Source: Emticicia sp. BO119 (lineage in GTDB: Bacteria; Bacteroidota; Bacteroidia; Cytophagales; Spirosomataceae). From it: a DNA stretch of 64,000 nt. Under the pieces are notes generated by a model, which was given only the letters and a program-made list of their open reading frames with translations, was not told the DNA's origin and ran no database searches. Within the stretch, counting starts at the first letter, position 1. The number at the start of each line of letters is the position of its first letter. The translations under genes and the position numbers were made by a program. The DNA lies in the NCBI RefSeq assembly GCF_013912375.1, contig NZ_JACETV010000009.1:186001-250000 (forward strand), read 5' to 3'. Positions 18,927 through 27,169 of this stretch are shown here, in pieces.

Positions 18927-19739
18927 TTAGTTCATTCCCAAAGCCTTTCTGTTTTTATCAATGTCGGTTGTTAGTTTATCTAAACCTGCAAACGAAAACA
19001 TGGTTTTATAATTTTCTGCTATTTTAGCTGAAAAAGGTCCACCCATTACAGTTGGATTTTTTGCTATTTCAACATTGGTGTCGCCATTCAGCAACCTACT
19101 TGCATCGGTTTTAATGGTAATCACCGGAACAAACTTATTGTCTTTCACTCTTAAGGTTTCTCCGCCAAAATCAATTGTAGCATAGCGGATATTGTTGAGA
19201 GTCTTTTTATTTCCAATACCTCCGAACAAGCCAATATGGTACATAAAGATGTTATTTTTTGCAGTTGATTGAATACTTGTACCCTCCATTTTCACGAAGA
19301 TATAGCCTGAATTCCAGGCCCAGTACATATCTTTTGCTTCACCTGCCACATCGAGGCACCCCTTACGTTGTCCTATTTCTGAGGCATTTCTGGCACTATC
19401 TATTCCAATCAAAAAACTGATAGCGGTAAATTTCCCTTTTGGTATATTGGCAAGCGTAATAGTTTTGCTACCTTTATTGCTTTCTCGAATCAGGAAATAG
19501 GATTGATCCTGTGGCATAACATAAGTTGACCCATCTTTTCTGATAAGTCTGATATTACTTATAAAATACTGAAACAGAGAAACCTTAAATTCGTCTCCAT
19601 CTGCATTTTTGTATTTTTTATCGTTTAGTACCAAAGGCTCATTACCTATAACATGATCAAAATGAATGCTTATGGAGCCGGTCTTTTGCGCGTTTGCTAA
19701 TGAAACGGCACATAGAAGGATAAAGATTATTTTCTTCAT
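18927..19739 (-). CDS. MbnP-family copper-associated protein
   Basis: 270 aa with a signal peptide (SLANAQ). Family hallmarks are ISIHFDHVIGNEPLVLN, FKVSLFQYFISNIRL (about 53-67), DMYWAWNSGYIFVKMEG (about 143-159) and YHIGLFGG. MbnP proteins bind copper after tryptophan oxidation by their MbnH partner; the conserved WxWNSGY segment supplies candidate tryptophans. It is flanked by MauG-type genes on both sides, so two different diheme enzymes could act on it. Confidence 0.85.
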   Translation of the reverse strand: MKKIIFILLCAVSLANAQKTGSISIHFDHVIGNEPLVLNDKKYKNADGDEFKVSLFQYFISNIRLIRKDGSTYVMPQDQSYFLIRESNKGSKTITLANIPKGKFTAISFLIGIDSARNASEIGQRKGCLDVAGEAKDMYWAWNSGYIFVKMEGTSIQSTAKNNIFMYHIGLFGGIGNKKTLNNIRYATIDFGGETLRVKDNKFVPVITIKTDASRLLNGDTNVEIAKNPTVMGGPFSAKIAENYKTMFSFAGLDKLTTDIDKNRKALGMN

Positions 19740-19741
19740 TG

Positions 19742-20782
19742 TTAAATGCCAAATTTTTTATTTTTCAAAAATTCTTCGTCAGTTAATGTTTTCAAAAAGG
19801 CAATCAATTTTGTTTTTTCGTCTTTATTAAGAGCAATCCCTAATCTCTGATTTGTCCTCAAAAGGCTGTCCAGCGTCTTCGACTCAACTATTCCATCTGA
19901 ATAATGATTTAATACGGCATCAAGGCTGTAAAAACGGCCATCATGCATATAGGGAGCAGTCACCGCAATGTTTCTCAGGCTTGGTACTTTAAACTTGTAG
20001 CTATCATCTCCCGCTGCGGTAATGCGCTGTCTGCCTGTATCATTTTTGTTATAAACGGGCAGTCCGTTGTTCCGATAAGAGTGGTCAGTAAAAAGTTCGC
20101 CTGCATGACAGGAAGCACATTTCTGTTTAAAGATTTCCAGTCCTGCGAATTCATCAGTTGTCAATGTTCCTCCAGCTTCTTTTCTCACATACTTATCATA
20201 CCGTGAATTAGCAGAAACCAGTGCGAGCATAAATTGCGAAAGCGCTTTCAGAAATCTTTCAGTCGTAACTTCCTTACTTCCATAAGCCTTTTGAAAAAGC
20301 GTGGTATATTTTTCCTGTTTCCGTAATTTTTCTAATACATTTCCCAATTTTTCATCCATTTCCACCGGATTTTCAATGGGAGCAATAGAAAACAAATCCA
20401 GATCAAATACCCCACCATCCCAGAAGAACTCTTTCTGAAAAGCCATGTTCTGAATCGGTGGAGCATTTCTGATACCTACCTTATTATCAATGCCATGACT
20501 TAAATCGTGTCCATGATGAGTGAATGCATACGCCTGATTGTGGCATTCAGCACAGGAAATTGTTCCATCCCTTGAAAGGTTCCCATCGAAAAAAAGTGCT
20601 TTCCCTAACTCAAAACCATTATTTGTAACTGGGTTTTTAGAGAAATCATACAAAGGTTTCGGAAAGTTAGCAGGAACAGTAAACAGTTCTTCTGGTTTAA
20701 CTACCTGGGAATCGTCTTTCGAACAGGCGACTCCCAGATACATTAAGCTACTAACCACCAGAATAATAAATTTCGATTTCAT
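19742..20782 (-). CDS. MbnH-like diheme cytochrome c peroxidase, lipoprotein
   Basis: 346 aa, the normal family length without the extra tail of its two paralogues. The signal ends in LGVACSKDD, a lipobox. Heme motifs are SCAECHNQAYAF and CASCHAGELF, with KVPSLRNIAVTAPYMHDGRF after the second. Its start ATG shares a base with the TGA of the upstream MbnP gene, so the two are translationally coupled and form an MbnP/MbnH pair. Predicted to be membrane-anchored in the periplasm. Confidence 0.87.
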   Translation of the reverse strand: MKSKFIILVVSSLMYLGVACSKDDSQVVKPEELFTVPANFPKPLYDFSKNPVTNNGFELGKALFFDGNLSRDGTISCAECHNQAYAFTHHGHDLSHGIDNKVGIRNAPPIQNMAFQKEFFWDGGVFDLDLFSIAPIENPVEMDEKLGNVLEKLRKQEKYTTLFQKAYGSKEVTTERFLKALSQFMLALVSANSRYDKYVRKEAGGTLTTDEFAGLEIFKQKCASCHAGELFTDHSYRNNGLPVYNKNDTGRQRITAAGDDSYKFKVPSLRNIAVTAPYMHDGRFYSLDAVLNHYSDGIVESKTLDSLLRTNQRLGIALNKDEKTKLIAFLKTLTDEEFLKNKKFGI

Positions 20783-21588
20783 CAGTCTTTTTCGTTGTGC
20801 ACATGGTCTACAATGAAACTCTTGGCGTAATTCTGACCAATAAATATACCTGCATCAGGTGTATGAGTCATATAAGATTTAGCAATACTTATCTGATTTA
20901 CTCCACTAAAAACCTTCTGGACATCATTAATAATATGAATCTGTGGAGATACATCTCCTCTTACCTGTGCTGAGATTGCCATAGGTAAAGTAATATTTTT
21001 CAGATTATTCGGAGTTTTTCCTGTCATACCACCAAAACCCCCAATGTGAAACTGGTACTCTGTCATATTCATCATATTCATTGGAATAGCACTCGATTTC
21101 CCTTCCATCTTAAAGAAAATATAGCCCGAATTCCAAGACCAGTACATATTATCATCTCCATAAGATGCCGGGTCTAAAACCCCAGTTCTTTGACTTACAT
21201 CAGATATTGATTTCAAACTATCTACTCCAATCATGTATGAAACTTCATTATAATTGCCAGCCGGAACATTTTCCAGTTTAATCAACCATGAAGTAGGGTC
21301 TGAATGTTTTACCAGGAAATATTTATCATTAAACTTTACTACATCTCCATTCTCATTTTTTAAAGAAACATTAGAAACAAAATAATTCAGACGTGTAACG
21401 GTAAAATCTTCGTTGAGAGAGTTTTTTGCCGTAGTTGTCCCTAAAACAAGTTTCTGGTCGCCTATACGATTATCAAATTCAAGAATAACAGTGTTTTTAT
21501 CATTCGGATTAATTTCATCATCTTTCTGACACGATACAGTAATTATAGAAATAAGAATTGCAATAAATAAATATGAGAAGTTTTTCAT
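20782..21588 (-). CDS. MbnP-family lipoprotein
   Basis: 268 aa from the ATG at 21588, chosen because it yields a clean lipoprotein signal (MKNFSYLFIAILISIITVSC). The longer frame to 21693 adds 35 unlikely residues. MbnP signatures are ILEFDNRIGDQKLVL, FTVTRLNYFVSNVSL, NMYWSWNSGYIFFKMEG and YQFHIGGFGG. Unlike the other copy it is lipid-anchored. It is coupled to the MbnH-like gene by a TGATG overlap. There is no methanobactin precursor or MbnB/MbnC gene nearby, so the role is copper handling without methanobactin. Confidence 0.86.
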   Translation of the reverse strand: MKNFSYLFIAILISIITVSCQKDDEINPNDKNTVILEFDNRIGDQKLVLGTTTAKNSLNEDFTVTRLNYFVSNVSLKNENGDVVKFNDKYFLVKHSDPTSWLIKLENVPAGNYNEVSYMIGVDSLKSISDVSQRTGVLDPASYGDDNMYWSWNSGYIFFKMEGKSSAIPMNMMNMTEYQFHIGGFGGMTGKTPNNLKNITLPMAISAQVRGDVSPQIHIINDVQKVFSGVNQISIAKSYMTHTPDAGIFIGQNYAKSFIVDHVHNEKD

Positions 21589-21727
21589 TATCTTAAATAT
21601 ATACGTAAGTATCTGAGGATATGAATGTACAGATCCCGGCAAATACATGTGTTTTGTTTGAAAAATTATAAAAATAGAAATTGGAAACCACAAAGAGTTT
21701 TGTGGCTAAAATAGCTAATTGCGTGTT

Positions 21728-22120
21728 CTAAGCGCAAGCTGGTGGGTGAAAAACAGAAGATGAAAAATCAATTGTATTGTTTTCGGTAAATGCGTAATTT
21801 CTTACAGAAGAATCCCTGATATCAACCATATTTGTAAAATCAAAATCATTCTGAATTTCAAATGTGTTGATTTCTAAAAGTCTATAAATAAAGTTCTGAA
21901 GTGCACTTTGTTCTTCTTTTTCGGTCTGTGCCTGAATTTTTTTTGCTAAAAAACATTTACCATCGCAATGCAATTCAGGCTTATTTTTATTAACGCAGTA
22001 ATTCTTGATGATAAAATCTTTGCGAAGCTCATAATCCAGGCAAATAAAAGGCACAATGAAAGACTTCACTACTAATGCCAGTGAAAGAAAAACAAGTGCT
22101 ATTTGCTTGAAGCGAAACAT
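21728..22120 (-). CDS. Small Cys-containing membrane-anchored or secreted protein
   Basis: 130 aa with one N-terminal hydrophobic segment (about 8-28) followed by a Cys cluster: ICLDYELRKDFIIKNYCVNKN and LHCDGKCFLAKK (four Cys between residues about 27 and 57), and a final ACA. I recognise the pattern as recurrent near copper genes in Bacteroidota but cannot give it a family name. It lies upstream of the MbnP/MbnH pair on the same strand and likely joins the operon. Metal binding is an inference from the cysteines. Confidence 0.6.
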   Translation of the reverse strand: MFRFKQIALVFLSLALVVKSFIVPFICLDYELRKDFIIKNYCVNKNKPELHCDGKCFLAKKIQAQTEKEEQSALQNFIYRLLEINTFEIQNDFDFTNMVDIRDSSVRNYAFTENNTIDFSSSVFHPPACA

Positions 22121-22243
22121 GGCTACAAATATAATAGATAAAGCATGATAAAAGTATATTTTAAAAAAACATGACTAATATCATCATTTCTAAAATCTTC
22201 TTATAAAACGAAAATCAATCGATTAATTGTAAGAGTGAACCGC

Positions 22244-23035
22244 TTATTTAAAACCGAAAGTATAACTTCCCCAATAGCTTTGCCAATCGGCTTCATCAGT
22301 TTTTCCATAAGGAATCATATGTACTGTGCTGACCATATATACTCCTTGAGGTTCAAAATTAAAGGATACTTTACCAGATTTATCAGTCCTCAGTTTTCTT
22401 ACTACGTTTTTTTCTATTCCTTTTTGCCATACCAACACAAGAGCCTTATTTATTGGCTTATTATCAAACAGTACCTGAAATGTTAGTGATTGCTTTGCAG
22501 TATAAGGGTTTTGCTGAGGAATAAGTTCCAATCGCATCCTTGTATTTTGGCTATATACTTCATTATACTTTTTCCCAACCTGTATGAGAGTTTTGACGCA
22601 ACGCTGGTACATTTCCCGGCCTTTTTTATTCAGGGCATTATGCGATTTCCTCCATGCCAATATGCCTTCCAGTCCTTCTTCTTTCAGATAATCATTAAAT
22701 TTATCGGCTTCCAATTCTATGTGCTTATTAGTATTATTCAAGGCAATTAAAAGATTCCCTTCTTTTTCAAATCTCAGAAAATCGTTCAGTTGCTGCTCAT
22801 TTAAGCTACCACTGGTATTTCGTTCTCCATCAGGTGTGTAATGTGTATATTTAGCTACTTTAAATTTTGTAAAGTCAATCTCTTCACCTGCAAACCCTTC
22901 CCCTACAAATATTTTCAACTGTAATTTTTCCCCGGCTTCCAAAATAAACCTACATGGTTCGAGCCAGAATTCATGCGCCATCATCAGCAGCGATGAAATA
23001 AAAACAATACTTAATGTACCAGTAATTTTCTTTAT
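22244..23035 (-). CDS. DUF4198 (NikM-like) periplasmic protein, probable non-ATG start
   Basis: DUF4198 proteins begin mature as AHEFWLEP, exactly as seen here, and are usually preceded by a signal peptide. The first ATG (22984) leaves no signal. Upstream the open frame reads KKITGTLSIVFISSLLMM, a good signal sequence, after an ATA codon at 23035-23033. I extend the gene to that ATA; the alternative is the short form starting at 22984. The C-terminal part (about 170-263) is an immunoglobulin-like domain (LTFQVLFDNKPINKALVLVW). The family accompanies nickel, cobalt or copper uptake systems. Confidence 0.7.
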   Translation of the reverse strand: MKKITGTLSIVFISSLLMMAHEFWLEPCRFILEAGEKLQLKIFVGEGFAGEEIDFTKFKVAKYTHYTPDGERNTSGSLNEQQLNDFLRFEKEGNLLIALNNTNKHIELEADKFNDYLKEEGLEGILAWRKSHNALNKKGREMYQRCVKTLIQVGKKYNEVYSQNTRMRLELIPQQNPYTAKQSLTFQVLFDNKPINKALVLVWQKGIEKNVVRKLRTDKSGKVSFNFEPQGVYMVSTVHMIPYGKTDEADWQSYWGSYTFGFK

Positions 23036-23253
23036 CCTAAGCGTAAAAGAATTAAAAAAGGATAGAATCAGGTAGTTTTATTCCTTTCAGACAAAATTAC
23101 TCCATTTTATTAACATAGAAGTAAAATATTCGTTGCTTATTTGAGTTTTCATGATAGTCAAATGTTGTTTAAGAATTTATTCTGTCATTAATTGGCTTTA
23201 AGAATTCCAGGTTTTAAAAATTGACAGCTGAAAAACTACAATAATTCTTTGAG

Positions 23254-24282
23254 ATGAGACTAACTTGCTACTTTTGTTTATTTTTAATCCTAATATCATG
23301 TGAAAAAAAATTTATACATATCAAACGAAGAAATAAATTTCCGGTTGCCTATGTAGTAAATGGAGGCAACAATAGTATTTCGGTAATTGACCTTAGAGCC
23401 TTGAATGTAAAAAAAACTTTCCAATTACCTGTAAAAGGACGTTTCCCCCATCATATTGCCTTATCGCCGGATAGAAAAAAATTAATAGTCGCTGTTCCTG
23501 AATTTGATTTTGTTCAGAGTCATGATTTATTACATCAATCTATGGGCAAAAAGGGAGGTGTTATTTCGCTGGATTCGGAAAATGGTAAAATTTTATTAAA
23601 TTTATCTTTGCCCAAGCCGAATTTTAATGCGGTCTTTTCAAATGATAATGCTGAGATATGGTCCGCAGCAACGACGCACTCCGGACAAATGTATGTTTTC
23701 GATGCCAAAACAGGTACACAAAAAGCTGTTTTTTCTTTAGGAGCAGACCCAACCGAAATTATATTTTCTAAAAATGGATACCATGCATTTGTAGCGTTAG
23801 AAGAAAGTAGTTTCATTTTAGCAATAGATACTCAATTAAAACAAATAAAGAAGTATATTAAAGTTGACCCATTTCCTACGAATGTATGGACAGGAAATGA
23901 CGGAAATATTTACGTAGAAAATAAAAACCTTAAGACAATAAGTATTGTCAACGAAACAACGCTTGAGACTTACGAGTTTTTAGACCTTAGTTTTAAACCA
24001 GGACAAATAGCTTTTAATAGATCGCTGAACGAGCTCTGGATATGTCAGGCAGGAGAGAATAAAGTTGCCTGTTTTGAACGAAAGAATAATACCTGGGTTT
24101 TAAAAACTGCTATAACTACTGGAAAAGAAACATGTGCCATAAAGTTTTCCAAAGATGGTAAAACCGCTTATATAGTCAATCAAGGAGAAAACACAATATC
24201 TGTTATAAATGTAACTAAGCATCAAAAAATAGCTGATATTCAAGTTGGTAAATCACCAAATGGAATTGTATTGAGCGAATAA
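23254..24282 (+). CDS. YncE-like beta-propeller lipoprotein
   Basis: 342 aa with a lipobox (LILISCEKK). Repeats of the YncE/40-residue YVTN propeller type are visible, e.g. VAYVVNGGNNSISVIDL and TAYIVNQGENTISVINV. It is homologous to the propeller at 43.0 kb, which sits inside the copper island; both share the N-terminal YVVNG and the terminal VGK.PNGIV. It is divergent from the DUF4198 gene and ends about 290 bases before the tRNA attachment site. Likely a periplasmic binding or scaffold protein; the ligand is unknown. Confidence 0.8.
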   Translation: MRLTCYFCLFLILISCEKKFIHIKRRNKFPVAYVVNGGNNSISVIDLRALNVKKTFQLPVKGRFPHHIALSPDRKKLIVAVPEFDFVQSHDLLHQSMGKKGGVISLDSENGKILLNLSLPKPNFNAVFSNDNAEIWSAATTHSGQMYVFDAKTGTQKAVFSLGADPTEIIFSKNGYHAFVALEESSFILAIDTQLKQIKKYIKVDPFPTNVWTGNDGNIYVENKNLKTISIVNETTLETYEFLDLSFKPGQIAFNRSLNELWICQAGENKVACFERKNNTWVLKTAITTGKETCAIKFSKDGKTAYIVNQGENTISVINVTKHQKIADIQVGKSPNGIVLSE

Positions 24283-24538
24283 AACAGTTTAATTTTTACT
24301 TTGGTTAAAACTAAACAATATTAAGCTTCAAATACGAATGTCATTTGCTGCGTAAAAAAAGTACTGAATGATGTTTAAAATTTCTTAATAAAAGCATTTA
24401 GAAGACTATTTAGAAGTGTTCAGCAATATTACTTCATTTTTATTTATGAACTAATAAAACCCTATGCGTCACTTCTTAAGTTTTTTAAATTTCTGGGGTG
24501 CATTAAAGTTTGTGTCAAGAGTAGTGTATTAAAATGCT

Positions 24539-24563
24539 AAAAGCCTTGATAATCAAGGCTTTT
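24539..24563 (-). terminator. Palindromic terminator downstream of the tRNA remnant
   Basis: AAAAGCCTTGAT and ATCAAGGCTTTT form perfect 12-base arms around a single central base. On the minus strand the hairpin follows the tRNA 3' end by about ten bases and ends in TTTT, as expected for the tRNA transcript terminator. It could also serve the plus-strand propeller gene. Confidence 0.65.
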
Positions 24564-24572
24564 CGAACTCAG

Positions 24573-24612
24573 TAGCGGGGAGCAGGATCGAACTGCCGAC
24601 CTTAGGGTTATG
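24573..24612 (-). mobile_element. tRNA-Met(CAT) 3' half, candidate att site of the 24.8 kb integrase
   Basis: On the minus strand the sequence runs from the anticodon loop TTCATAA through CCCTA, the variable loop, a T-arm (GGCAG TTCGATC CTGCT) and the acceptor 3' strand CCCCGCT plus discriminator A. There is no encoded CCA. The 5' half is absent: the bases before the loop do not form the anticodon stem, D-arm or acceptor strand. Such half-tRNAs remain at one end of elements that integrate at the anticodon loop. A tyrosine integrase gene begins 180 bases away. Confidence 0.75.
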
Positions 24613-24719
24613 AATCCTACCCGATTTGGATTGATATGGTGTTTAATGGTTTTGATTACCCTTACTATCAGTTACTTACAAAAAAATAAAACCAAGAAAC
24701 ATCATAAAAAACTTTGATT

Positions 24720-24756
24720 TGTTGTACCTATGTTGTACCCGTTTTTATTATCTTTG
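24720..24756 (+). promoter_or_regulatory. Integrase promoter and arm-type repeat candidates
   Basis: The 9-mer TGTTGTACC occurs at 24720-24728 and 24731-24739, 11 bases apart, and may be an integrase arm-binding pair. A good Bacteroidota -7 element TATCTTTG lies at 24749-24756, about 33 bases before the integrase ATG. Confidence 0.5.
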
Positions 24757-24788
24757 CTGTGAAGCATCCAATAAGATAATAATTCCCT

Positions 24789-26006
24789 ATGGCATCATCC
24801 GTAAAAATTGTTCTCCGTAAGAAGAAAATCAGCGATGGCACTTACCCCCTAGCAATTCGCATTACAGTAGATCGAAAAACTACTTTCTTTCATTTGGGCT
24901 ATAACTTAAAAGAAGTAGATTGGGATGTTGCCAATCAAAAAGTAAGAAAATCTCATCCTAATTCTGTTCGTCTAAATAATTTGATTCTTCAAAAGAAAGC
25001 TGAAGCAAGTGATAGTTTAATCTCCTTACAAGGAAATAAGGAAAGAGTAACCTTAGGGGCTGTGCGGAAAGAGGTTTCGCCATCCAAACAGGAAACCTCT
25101 TTCTTTGCCCAAGCGGCTATTTTTATCGATAACATGCAAAAGGCTGGGAAGTACAATCGTATCAAAACTGACCAGACACGAATTAATCATTTTAAAGAGT
25201 TTCTAGGTAACCAAGATATTGCTTTTGCCGACATAAACGTCTTGCTTTTAAAACGCTTCCAGGCCTACCTGAAATCCACAAGAAATATATCCGAAAGGAC
25301 AATTGTCAATCACCTCCTGATTATTCGTACTATTTATAACCAGGCCATCAAAAGCGGCCTGATTGATAGCAAGAACTATCCATTCGGGAAAGGCAAGGTC
25401 GCTATTAAATTCCCAGACTCTGTAAAGATGGGTCTTGTACCAGAGGAAGTTAAAACTATTGAGACATTGGAACTGCCAACCAATAGTTATCTTAACCATG
25501 CTCGGAATATTTGGCTTTTTTCATTCTACTTCGCAGGGGTTCGTATTTCAGATGTTCTGAGGATGAAATGGTCTGACCTTCAAAATGACCGATTATTTTA
25601 TGCGATGGGTAAAAACCTCAAAGCAGGGTCTCTCAAAGTACCTGACAAGGCTTTGAAGATTATTGACCAGTATCGCCAAGAAGAACGAAAAAATGACCTG
25701 ATATTCCCTGAACTGAAAGTCTTAGACAGTTTAGATGATACTTATAATGTCCAACGTAAAATATCTTATGCCGTTAAAAGGCTAAATAAGGCTCTTACCG
25801 AAATTGCGAAACTGGCAGAACTTTCTAAACCTCTAACTCTCCATATCTCACGTCATACTTTTGGCAATATATCAGGAGAAAAAATACCTATCCAAATGCT
25901 CCAAAAGCTTTACCGTCATTCCAATATTACAACAACTATCGGATATCAGGCGAATTTTATAAATAAGACTGCTGACGATGCATTGGATGCAGTGATTGGA
26001 GACTAG
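24789..26006 (+). CDS. Tyrosine recombinase/integrase (Bacteroidota phage-ICE type)
   Basis: 405 aa: an N-terminal ARM-DNA-bind_5-like region (VKIVLRKKKISDGTYPLAIRI), a SAM-like core-binding domain (about 105-200) and a catalytic domain with all key residues: Arg in AGVRISDVLRMKW, HISRHTFGN, the later His in LYRHSNITTT, and Tyr in IGYQ. It should integrate and excise the element beginning at the tRNA-Met half-site just upstream. The far end of that element is not identifiable in the window. Confidence 0.92.
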   Translation: MASSVKIVLRKKKISDGTYPLAIRITVDRKTTFFHLGYNLKEVDWDVANQKVRKSHPNSVRLNNLILQKKAEASDSLISLQGNKERVTLGAVRKEVSPSKQETSFFAQAAIFIDNMQKAGKYNRIKTDQTRINHFKEFLGNQDIAFADINVLLLKRFQAYLKSTRNISERTIVNHLLIIRTIYNQAIKSGLIDSKNYPFGKGKVAIKFPDSVKMGLVPEEVKTIETLELPTNSYLNHARNIWLFSFYFAGVRISDVLRMKWSDLQNDRLFYAMGKNLKAGSLKVPDKALKIIDQYRQEERKNDLIFPELKVLDSLDDTYNVQRKISYAVKRLNKALTEIAKLAELSKPLTLHISRHTFGNISGEKIPIQMLQKLYRHSNITTTIGYQANFINKTADDALDAVIGD

Positions 26007-26017
26007 ATAGAATATCA

Positions 26018-26443
26018 TTAATTGTCTGATACTATTTTCTCACGGTAGAATTTTAATTCTAATTCGACTTTTTCTTTTTCTATAGTTATTTTTTCAATTT
26101 CTAATTTAAGTTTCTCAATCTGCAATTGTAGTTTTTCATTTTCATGTTGCAGTTCGCGCGCATCATTGTTATTAGTATTTTGTACATTTTCTGAATTAAC
26201 CCCAAATATTGGTCCAGAACACTGGTCGAAAATGTATTGTATTCTTTCACCAAAACTTCTAATAAAGTCAACTGTTACATTGAGTATTTCAGCAATTCTC
26301 ACGAGCCTTTCCTTTGAAACATTTGATGTTCCACGTTCTAAATTACCATAAGCTAAAATGCTCATATTTAACATCTCTGCCATATTTTCTTGTGATAGGC
26401 CTTTTAAAACTCTAATACTCCTAATTTTCTCTCCTGTGTGCAT
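26018..26443 (-). CDS. XRE-family HTH regulator with C-terminal coiled coil
   Basis: 141 aa. Residues about 5-62 are an HTH_3 domain (IRSIRVLKGLSQENMAEMLNMSILAYGNLERG, then LVRIAEILNVTVDFI). The last 45 residues are a Glu/Lys coiled coil (ENEKLQLQIEKLKLEIEK), probably for oligomerisation. It is convergent with the integrase gene and could act as the element's repressor. Confidence 0.85.
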   Translation of the reverse strand: MHTGEKIRSIRVLKGLSQENMAEMLNMSILAYGNLERGTSNVSKERLVRIAEILNVTVDFIRSFGERIQYIFDQCSGPIFGVNSENVQNTNNNDARELQHENEKLQLQIEKLKLEIEKITIEKEKVELELKFYREKIVSDN

Positions 26444-26559
26444 GACATTTATAAAATATATAGTGATACTATACTAAATCTATATTGACAAACAAATGTA
26501 ATAAAATAAAACCTTTTATCTTGGTGCTAAATCAAAACTTTCGGATCCAATCTTTTACC

Positions 26560-26952
26560 CTACGGTATCCCCAATTCATGGAAATTCGGATAAACCTTGA
26601 TTATATCCTGTTCGGTAATTTCTAAGAGAGCAAGATATCTAAAGAATACTTCCTGAATGCTCTGATCTGTCCATTTGTCCAGTTTATCATCATTCGTTGT
26701 AGGTATTTGCCATTGATTAAACAAAGTCGCCAGTTCTTTGTAACCAATAGGCTTTTCACAAAAATATCTGGTTCGGGCAATCCTATCACCAATCATAATA
26801 ACGTAATGATTAGCCATCCACTGTTTCATATACAAAGGAGTTGGATAGCACCCGGAATTATAGAGCGTATTCTGTATGTTCATATAGCCCCCCTCGATGG
26901 TGTCAGGGAGTTGGAAAGCCATAAGTGGATGGCTGCCCAAATCTTTGCCCAT
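26560..26952 (-). CDS. Hypothetical protein of the foreign segment
   Basis: 130 aa, not recognised. No signal peptide or clear motif; the sequence is rich in aromatic residues (NSGCYPTPLYMKQWMANHYVIMI). An internal ATG at 26883 could be the true start, giving 107 aa. From here to 31.4 kb the base composition is richer in G+C than the surrounding chromosome. It may be truncated. Confidence 0.4.
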   Translation of the reverse strand: MGKDLGSHPLMAFQLPDTIEGGYMNIQNTLYNSGCYPTPLYMKQWMANHYVIMIGDRIARTRYFCEKPIGYKELATLFNQWQIPTTNDDKLDKWTDQSIQEVFFRYLALLEITEQDIIKVYPNFHELGIP

Positions 26953-27169
26953 CCGGGCTGAACATACATTTGGGCCTCCCCGACAAATCGAGGAGTGAGT
27001 TGACGATCACAAACCGCCACTTAAAAGGTTTCCACACCCTAAAGCCCTGAAAGGCTTCTCAGGTATCTTACAATTCTGTATATAAAAGGCAAGTTGCCTG
27101 CCACATTTAACAAATTGATAGCTTTTTATTGTATCCTTATGATTGACCCCTGATCCTAAGGCCATTTTC

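Noticed and set aside
18927-21588. A methanobactin biosynthesis operon
   Set aside because: MbnP and MbnH-like genes are present, but no MbnB/MbnC or small precursor peptide could be found nearby.
24573-24640. An intact tRNA-Met gene
   Set aside because: Only the 3' half from the anticodon loop is present; no D-arm or 5' acceptor strand follows on the minus strand.
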